Assembly: GCA_964448935.1 (NCBI GenBank)
Contig: CAYVBE010000096.1
Location: 1-14,677, forward strand
Source: CAYVBE01 sp964448935
GTDB lineage: Bacteria > Planctomycetota > Brocadiia > SM23-32
Direction of reading: 5' to 3'
Length of the DNA: 14,677 nt
A program made the position numbers and the translations under genes. This document shows positions 7,635-13,078 of this stretch, in pieces. The first letter of the stretch is position 1. Each line of letters begins with the position of its first letter. The notes beneath the pieces were generated by a model that saw nothing but the letters and a program-made list of their open reading frames with translations, searched no databases and was not told the DNA's origin.

Positions 7635-9326
7635 TCAGCGTGCAACCGCGCCCGCACCGCCCACATTCTCGCGCGGTCGGAATCCCTCGCGGATGTAGCT
7701 GATCACGGAGGCCGCCGTGTATTCCGGCCGCCAGTTGAACTTGCTCTGCCTGTATGCCTCCGCCAGGAACGCCTCCCGCGTGGCCTCGCCGCCCAGCGTG
7801 GCATTGTAGGTGGCTGCGGTGCGTGTCGGGTCGGCGAAGGTCACGGATTGCTCGCGGGCCGGCTGACCCATGCCCACGTTGCCGGAGGGCGAGTAGGAGA
7901 CGTTGCCGCCGTACTCGATGCCCGCGTCCCCGCGCTTCTCCTGCAGCAGGTCCTCCGTGTAATCGGCGGTGCCTACGAAGATGTTGTCCCGCACCTGAAT
8001 GCCCGAGGCATTTCCCTTGCCCAGCTCCTCCCCGGCATGCACAAAACAGCGGAACGCGGGCGCCCACCGGTAGACCGTGTTATTCCTGATCTTGATATTG
8101 TGCGCGCCGACGCCGTGCCCGCCCACGTTGAAGGCGGCGTCACCCGAATGCGGGTCCCCGATCACGATGTTCCTCTCGACGACGGCGCCGCCGTAGTTGA
8201 CGTTGGCCATCTCGATGGCCGGCCCGGCGCTGAGCCCCTCGATCTGCTTTATGTCCCGCACGCCCGCGCCAATGACGACGTTGCCCGCGATGCGGCCTGT
8301 GACGCCACCGGGGCGGAATTTACTGATGCGCCCGAGGTTCAGCGAGGGCGAGTTGTCCATGCAGAGGTTGTCTTCAAGTATCCCGTTGGTGCGGCAGTAG
8401 ATGCCCGTGGTTGAGCCGCGCGCCACGATGTTGCCCCGTGCGACCACGTTGTCGCAGGAGATTGTGATGTACACATTGTGGTTGAACCACGTCGGCCGAT
8501 CGCCGACTTTCAGATTGTAGCCGTTGTGGTCCAGCACGTTCTCCTCCAGCAGCAGGCCGTCAATCTTGCTGAAGAAAAAGCCCTGGCAGTGCCCGCTGCT
8601 GCTCCATGCGTGGGTGGCCACGCAGCGGCGGATACGCAAGTTCTTGAAGATGTCTTCAGGAGTGCCTTTCCAGGGGGACCGGCCCTGGAAGGGCCCGGCG
8701 CTCAGGTAGCGGAATCGGCAATCCTCGACGAGCAGGTTCTCGCCGGGTGCGGCCATGCTGATGCCGGCGTTGTCCTTCTCGCGGTCCTTTACGAACTCCG
8801 GCGAGCCGGGGTCGCCCTTCTCGTCGTAGAAGTGGATGCCGACGATGGCCATGTTCCTCACTTTGGACGGTCGGTTCACGGCGATGCGCAGGCCGGCGTT
8901 CTGATCGCCCAGCTTCAGCAGCGGCCGGTCACCTTCGGAGCCGTAAGAGGCGATCAGGGTCGGCTGCTCCGGGCTGCGGCCGTTCTTGAGCCGGCTGGTG
9001 GCCACCATGCCGATGGACTCGCGCCAGACATCCCCGCGCTTCAGCAGCAGCCAGTCGGAATGACCGTCCCGCAGCAGGGCGAAGCCCTTCTCGATCGTCT
9101 TCAGCGGGTTCTCCGGCGAAAGCCCGTCGTTGGCGTCGTCGCCCTCGGAGCTGGACACGAAGAACATCCGGGTGTCGGGCGCGGGCTCGAACGCCGTCCA
9201 TCCCTCACCCGGCTCCGTCAGGTGGGCCAGTAATTCGGGCGCCACCTCCCCCAGCGCGGCGGGGGTTGTGAGGAACCCCGCCAGCAGTACAAGCAACGCC
9301 ACTCCAAACGGTGACCTGCATTTCAT
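7635..9326 (-). CDS. Secreted right-handed beta-helix protein (paralog A)
   Basis: 563 residues from the ATG at 9326, preferred because GGAGG lies 6 nt before it. An in-frame ATG at 9344 overlaps the previous stop codon (ATGA) and is the alternative, adding six residues. Signal peptide residues 1-26 (MKCRSPFGVALLVLLAGFLT, ending in AALG). Entry motif FFVSSSEGDDANDGLSPENP (56-75) and DWLLLKRGDVW (91-101). Beta-helix rungs run ~150-480, including LLVEDCRFRYL, SGHCQGFFF (244-252), LDHNGYN (265-271), FNHNVYIT (281-288) and STTGIYCRTNG (305-315). The C-terminal tail (499-550) is shared with the two next paralogs and ends NWRPEYTAASVISYIREGFR plus 13 unmatched residues. It is closest to its neighbour at 9341-11002, especially over residues ~300-545. 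Translation is probably coupled to that gene (14-nt gap). A polysaccharide lyase, hydrolase or binding role is plausible; none is proven. Confidence 0.88.
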   Translation of the reverse strand: MKCRSPFGVALLVLLAGFLTTPAALGEVAPELLAHLTEPGEGWTAFEPAPDTRMFFVSSSEGDDANDGLSPENPLKTIEKGFALLRDGHSDWLLLKRGDVWRESIGMVATSRLKNGRSPEQPTLIASYGSEGDRPLLKLGDQNAGLRIAVNRPSKVRNMAIVGIHFYDEKGDPGSPEFVKDREKDNAGISMAAPGENLLVEDCRFRYLSAGPFQGRSPWKGTPEDIFKNLRIRRCVATHAWSSSGHCQGFFFSKIDGLLLEENVLDHNGYNLKVGDRPTWFNHNVYITISCDNVVARGNIVARGSTTGIYCRTNGILEDNLCMDNSPSLNLGRISKFRPGGVTGRIAGNVVIGAGVRDIKQIEGLSAGPAIEMANVNYGGAVVERNIVIGDPHSGDAAFNVGGHGVGAHNIKIRNNTVYRWAPAFRCFVHAGEELGKGNASGIQVRDNIFVGTADYTEDLLQEKRGDAGIEYGGNVSYSPSGNVGMGQPAREQSVTFADPTRTAATYNATLGGEATREAFLAEAYRQSKFNWRPEYTAASVISYIREGFRPRENVGGAGAVAR

Positions 9327-9340
9327 CGAAGACCTCCGCT

Positions 9341-11002
9341 TCATTGCCCGGCGTCCTTGCGCCGGAAGCCTTCGCGGATGTACTCGATCACGGTGGCCGC
9401 TGTGTATTCGGGCCGCCAGTTGAACTTGCTCTGCCTGTACGTTTCGGTCAGGAACGCTTGGCGTGTGGCCTCCCGGCCCAGGGTCCCGTGGTAGGTGGCT
9501 GCGGTGCGCGTGGGGTCCACGAACGCCACGGGCTCCTCGCGGCCCGGCTGGCCCATCCCTGCTCTGCCGGAGGACGGGTAGCAGACATTGCCCTCATAGG
9601 AGATGTTCGCATCGCCACGCTTCTCCTCGATCAGGTCTTCCCCATAGTCGGCAGTGCCCACGAAGACGTTGTCCTGCACCTCGATTCCCGAAGCGTTTCC
9701 CCGGCCCAGTTCCTCCCCGGCGCTGGCAAAGCACCAGAACGCGGGGGCCCATCGGTAAACCGTGTTGCTTCGGATCTTGATGTTGTGCGCGCCCACTCCG
9801 TGTCCACCGATGTTGAAAGCGGGTCTCCCGGAATACGGGTCTCCGATCACGATGTTCCTCTCCACGACGGCGCCCTTGTAGTTGACGTTAGCCATCTCAA
9901 TGGCCGGGCCGGCGCTGAGCCCCTCGACCTGCGGCAGGTCCCGCACCCCGGCACCGATGACGACATTCCCCACGATCCGTCCGGTCACGCCGCCGGGGCG
10001 GAACTTGCGGATACGGCCCAGGTTCAGCGACGGCGAGTTGTCCATGCACAGGTTGTCCTTCAGCACGCCGTTCGTGCGGCAGTAGATGCCCGTGGTCGAG
10101 CCCCGCGCAATGATGTTTCCCCGCGCCACAATGCCGTCGTTCCGGATGCTGATGTAGATGTTGTGGTTGAACCACGTGGGCCGATCCCCCACCTCCAGGT
10201 TCCAGCCGTTATGGTCGAAGACGCACTCCTCGATCAACGCCCCGTGCACGTCGTTCAGGAACATGCCCTGGCAATGGCCGCTGCTGCTCCAGTTATTGGC
10301 GACCACGCAGCGGCGGAGCTGGAAGTTGGTCAGCTTCTCCTCCACCTCCTTCTTGCGCGGCCCGTGGCCGACGACGGCCAGCCCCGTGTAGTCGAAATAG
10401 CAGTCCTCGATCAGCAGGTTCGCCCCCGTCGACTGCCACGAAAGACCTTCTCCGCCCTTTTCTTTGGACTTGTCGAAATGCGGGGAATGAGGATCGCCGG
10501 TGTGGTCGTAGATGTGCAGGCCGGCTATGGCCACGTTGCGGACGCCCTGCCAGTCAACGGGCATGCTGCGCCCGGTCACCACGTGGAAGAACTTGCTCTC
10601 GCCGACCTTCAGAAGCGGGCGTGGCCCTTCACCATAGGCGCCGATAACGATCGGCGCTGCGGCGCTGCGCCCGCAAACGCGGTTGCCGTTGAACCAGCCG
10701 CTCAGGCCCTCCTCCCACTCGTCGCCGCGCCTCAGCAGCAGCCAGTCCGGATGCTCGTGGCGCAACAGCGACATGCCTTTCTCCAGCGTTTTCACGGGCT
10801 TCTCGGGCGAGAGCCCGTCGTTGGCATCGTCGCCTTGAGAGCTACTGACGTAGATCACCCGGGTGTCCGGGCTCTTCTCGAAGACAGTCCAGCCGTCCGG
10901 CCCCACGCCCTGGGCGATTGGCGCCAGCTCCGCAGAAGCGCCACCGACTCCGACCAGACCCAACACAAGGACAACCGCCCACACCATTACATCCCGCACC
11001 AT
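9341..11002 (-). CDS. Secreted right-handed beta-helix protein (paralog B)
   Basis: 553 residues from the ATG at 11002, which has GAGGAG 6 nt upstream and begins a clean signal peptide (MVRDVMVWAVVLVLGLVGVG, cut after GGASA, residue 24). The longer open frame to 11080 would run into the predicted promoter. Entry motif VIYVSSSQGDDANDGLSPEK (49-68) and DWLLLRRGDEW (86-96). Rungs include LLIEDCYFDYTG, SGHCQGMF (241-248), FDHNGWN (262-268), FNHNIYIS (278-285) and STTGIYCRTNG (302-312). The tail is DPTRTAATY (496-504) to YIREGFRRKDAGQ. Residues ~300-530 are nearly the same as paralog A, while the signal peptide, the first ~70 residues and the last ten match paralog C better, so the gene is a mosaic of its two neighbours. 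It probably opens an operon that continues into paralog A and the membrane protein. Enzyme class is not determinable. Confidence 0.9.
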   Translation of the reverse strand: MVRDVMVWAVVLVLGLVGVGGASAELAPIAQGVGPDGWTVFEKSPDTRVIYVSSSQGDDANDGLSPEKPVKTLEKGMSLLRHEHPDWLLLRRGDEWEEGLSGWFNGNRVCGRSAAAPIVIGAYGEGPRPLLKVGESKFFHVVTGRSMPVDWQGVRNVAIAGLHIYDHTGDPHSPHFDKSKEKGGEGLSWQSTGANLLIEDCYFDYTGLAVVGHGPRKKEVEEKLTNFQLRRCVVANNWSSSGHCQGMFLNDVHGALIEECVFDHNGWNLEVGDRPTWFNHNIYISIRNDGIVARGNIIARGSTTGIYCRTNGVLKDNLCMDNSPSLNLGRIRKFRPGGVTGRIVGNVVIGAGVRDLPQVEGLSAGPAIEMANVNYKGAVVERNIVIGDPYSGRPAFNIGGHGVGAHNIKIRSNTVYRWAPAFWCFASAGEELGRGNASGIEVQDNVFVGTADYGEDLIEEKRGDANISYEGNVCYPSSGRAGMGQPGREEPVAFVDPTRTAATYHGTLGREATRQAFLTETYRQSKFNWRPEYTAATVIEYIREGFRRKDAGQ

Positions 11003-11048
11003 CCTGCTCTCCTCTTTGTTCCCTGTTTTCATCCCGCACGGTGATGTG

Positions 11049-11077
11049 ATGGTACGCCCCACCCGGCGCGCTGTCAA
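11049..11077 (-). promoter_or_regulatory. Promoter of the paralog B - paralog A - membrane protein operon
   Basis: On the minus strand a perfect TTGACA (11072-11077) stands 17 bp from TACCAT (11049-11054; 4 of 6 to TATAAT). The predicted start near 11042 gives a leader of about 40 nt ending in GAGGAGAGCAGG before the ATG. The same arrangement, including CATCACCG just after the -10 box, occurs in front of paralog C, which supports it as a real, duplicated element. Confidence 0.55.
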
Positions 11078-11132
11078 CATGCCCGGTCTCCGAAGGTGGA
11101 AACTCCCCGTGAACGCAGCTCAGAACCCTGAA

Positions 11133-11167
11133 GGAGCAACGGCTCCGTCAAAAAGGGCGCCGCCCTC
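11133..11167 (-). terminator. Intrinsic terminator after paralog C
   Basis: Read on the minus strand, AGGGC-GGC-GCCCT (11154-11166) is followed by a T-run of five (11150-11154, sharing one base with the stem). A second stem, GGAGC-CGTT-GCTCC (11133-11146), follows at once. Both lie in the 207-nt gap between the stop of paralog C (11210) and the promoter of paralog B, where a terminator would separate the two transcription units. The first stem is short with a 3-nt loop, so some read-through is likely. Confidence 0.5.
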
Positions 11168-11209
11168 TTACCTATCGAGCCGGTCAGGAGGGTTACCGAA
11201 AAACTCCGT

Positions 11210-12934
11210 TCATTGCCCGGCGTCCTCGCGCCGGAAGCCCTCTCGGATGTACTCGATCACGGCAGCCGCGGTGTACTCCGGCCGCCAGTTGTGCCGGGAT
11301 TGCAGGGCCGCCTCGGCCAGAAACGCCTCCATAGTGGCCTCTTTGCCGAGGGAGCCGTGATAGCTGCCTACGTCGCGTGTCGGATCGGCGAATGCCACGC
11401 GTTGCGCCGCTTCCGGCCCCTCGCCCGTCTTGCGAACCCAGTCCGCCAGCGAGAACTCCTGCTCGTGCATGATGACCGGCGCGCCATCCGTCTGCCAGAA
11501 ATACGTGTTGCCGCTGAAGTTGAAACCGTCCAGCTCCGTGGTGTCGCGGCACGTCAGCATCAGTCCGTCCCCGCCGTTCGGGCGGTTAAACTGGAAGATG
11601 TTATTCTCGAAGGCGATGCCGGACAGGTTCTGTTTGCCCGGCGATTCCTCGTGCGTGCCCACCCAGTGCACGGCCCGCGTCCAGTTGTAGACCGTATTGT
11701 TGCGGAAGGTGATGTTGTGCGCGCCGACGCCCGTGCCGCCGATCTTCAGGGCGGCCACCGAGCCCTCGGCGCCGATCAAGATGTTGTCTTCCACCACGGC
11801 GCCGCCCATGTTGACGTTGGCCAGCTCGATGCCCGCGCCTTTCCGGTCGCCGCCGCGCGGCACGGAGACCGCCCCGATCACCACGTTGCCCGCCACGCGA
11901 CCGGTCACGCCGCCGGGGCGGAACTTCGTGATGCGCCCCAGGTTCAGGGACGGCGAGTTGTCCAGGCACAGGTTGCCCTCCAACACCCCGTTGGTGCGGC
12001 AGTATATGCCGGTGGAGGAGCCGCGCGCGATGATGTTGCCGCGCGCCACGATCTCGTCGCACTCGATGGTGATGTAGATGTCATGGTTGAAGACCGTCGG
12101 ATCGTCGCCGGTCTCGAAGCAGTAGCCGTTGTGGTCGAAGACGCATTCCTCCAGCAGCGCGCCGTCCACGCGGTTCATGAACAGCCCCTGGCAGTGCCCG
12201 CGCGTGGACCAGTTGCGCACGATCGAGCAACGGCGAAGCTGGAAGTTGCGGAAGAAGTCCTGCGCCGGGCTGCCGGTCGGCCCTTTGCCGATAACGGCCA
12301 CGCCGTTGAACTCGAAGAAGCAGTTCTCGACCAACAGGTTCTCACCGGGGCCGTGCCAGAACAGGCCGCCGCCGTCTTTCACGTAGGATCTGTCGAACTC
12401 GCGCGATCCCGGGTCGCCTTTCTCGTCATAGACGTGGATGCCCACGATGGCTACGTTGGAAGGGCCCTTCCACCCGGCGGGTTTGGAGCGCCCCGTATAG
12501 GAACGGAAGAAGCCGCCTTTTTCGATCGTTGCGGTCTTGACCATCGGCCGGGCGGGGTGGTCGCCGTAGCTGCCGATCACGATGGGCTCCCGCGCGCTGC
12601 GGCCGGACCGGTGATTTCCGTTGGTCCAGTGACCCAGCCCCTCCCGCCAGATATCCCCCCGCCGGAGCAGGAGCCAGTCGGGATAGCCGTCCCGCAGCAT
12701 CTCCAGGCCCTTCTCCAGCGATCGGATGGCGTTCCGGGGCGAGAGCCCGTCGTTGGCATCGTCGCCCCGCGAGTTGCTGACGTACATCACCCGGGTATCC
12801 GGGCTTTTCTTGAAGACCGTCCAGCCGTCCGCCCCCACGCCGCCCGCGATGGGCGCAAGCTCCGCGGAGGCGCCGCCGATACCGACCAGACCCAGCACCA
12901 CGAAGACCGCCCACGCCATCGCCGCTCGCACCAT
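11210..12934 (-). CDS. Secreted right-handed beta-helix protein (paralog C)
   Basis: 574 residues from the ATG at 12934. It starts MVRAAMAWAVFVVLGLVGIG with cleavage after GGASA (residue 24), aligning exactly with paralog B. Upstream in-frame starts (ATG 12958, TTG 12967) leave only a very short leader from the predicted transcription start, and GGGAG lies 9 nt before 12934. Entry motif VMYVSNSRGDDANDGLSP (49-66), DWLLLRRGDIW (86-96). Rungs include LLVENCFFEFNG, RGHCQGLF (245-252), FDHNGY (266-271), FNHDIYIT (282-289) and SSTGIYCRTNG (306-316). Unlike A and B it carries SGNTYFWQTDGAP followed by FSLADWVRKTGEG (~474-506) before the shared tail (516-574). I take this longer form to be ancestral, since similar YFW...SLADW segments are familiar from other beta-helix proteins of these phyla (from memory, unchecked). 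Own promoter at 12979-13007 and terminator downstream suggest a single-gene unit. Confidence 0.9.
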   Translation of the reverse strand: MVRAAMAWAVFVVLGLVGIGGASAELAPIAGGVGADGWTVFKKSPDTRVMYVSNSRGDDANDGLSPRNAIRSLEKGLEMLRDGYPDWLLLRRGDIWREGLGHWTNGNHRSGRSAREPIVIGSYGDHPARPMVKTATIEKGGFFRSYTGRSKPAGWKGPSNVAIVGIHVYDEKGDPGSREFDRSYVKDGGGLFWHGPGENLLVENCFFEFNGVAVIGKGPTGSPAQDFFRNFQLRRCSIVRNWSTRGHCQGLFMNRVDGALLEECVFDHNGYCFETGDDPTVFNHDIYITIECDEIVARGNIIARGSSTGIYCRTNGVLEGNLCLDNSPSLNLGRITKFRPGGVTGRVAGNVVIGAVSVPRGGDRKGAGIELANVNMGGAVVEDNILIGAEGSVAALKIGGTGVGAHNITFRNNTVYNWTRAVHWVGTHEESPGKQNLSGIAFENNIFQFNRPNGGDGLMLTCRDTTELDGFNFSGNTYFWQTDGAPVIMHEQEFSLADWVRKTGEGPEAAQRVAFADPTRDVGSYHGSLGKEATMEAFLAEAALQSRHNWRPEYTAAAVIEYIREGFRREDAGQ

Positions 12935-12978
12935 GCTTCTGCTCTCCCTTCTCAGCATTCTTCCCAACCGGTGATGGG

Positions 12979-13007
12979 ATACTACGGGTCGCCCGCACCC
13001 TTGTCAA
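12979..13007 (-). promoter_or_regulatory. Promoter of paralog C
   Basis: On the minus strand a perfect TTGACA (13002-13007) stands 17 bp from TAGTAT (12979-12984; 4 of 6 to TATAAT). The predicted start near 12972 gives a leader of about 38 nt. CATCACCG follows the -10 box as it does in front of paralog B. Confidence 0.55.
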
Positions 13008-13011
13008 CGCA

Positions 13012-13035
13012 ACGGGCGCAGGCGAGGGCGCCCGT
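13012..13035. terminator. GC-rich hairpin between the PKD/beta-helix gene and paralog C
   Basis: ACGGGCGC (13012-13019) and GCGCCCGT (13028-13035) form a perfect 8-bp stem with an 8-nt loop. It lies 43 nt after the upstream stop codon and just ahead of the paralog C promoter. No T-run follows, so it may be a terminator without a U-tract or one copy of an interspersed palindrome; position favours a terminator role. Confidence 0.35.
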
Positions 13036-13078
13036 ACCACACCGCCGGCCCCGCGCGCCGCACGGGCCTTCACCCTTT

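Larger units (their letters stand above)
7635..12934 (-). repeat. Tandem array of three diverged paralogous beta-helix genes
   Basis: Three consecutive genes in the same orientation align from signal peptide to C-terminus. The best conserved DNA is the block coding CRTNG to KFRPGGVTGR, found at about 8296-8410, 9981-10096 and 11901-12016, where long runs differ only at scattered third positions. The 3' ends of B and C (from 9348 and 11215) also match closely. This is gene duplication, not a mobile-element repeat. Confidence 0.85.

Noticed and set aside
9342..9344. ATG overlapping the stop of paralog B as the start of paralog A.
   Set aside because: The GGAGG site lies 6 nt before the next in-frame ATG at 9326, which also gives a more typical signal peptide; 9344 remains possible.
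7635..12934. The near-identical blocks in the three paralogs as a transposon or CRISPR-like repeat.
   Set aside because: The blocks lie in frame inside homologous genes, have no terminal inverted repeats, target-site duplications or spacers, and no transposase is present.
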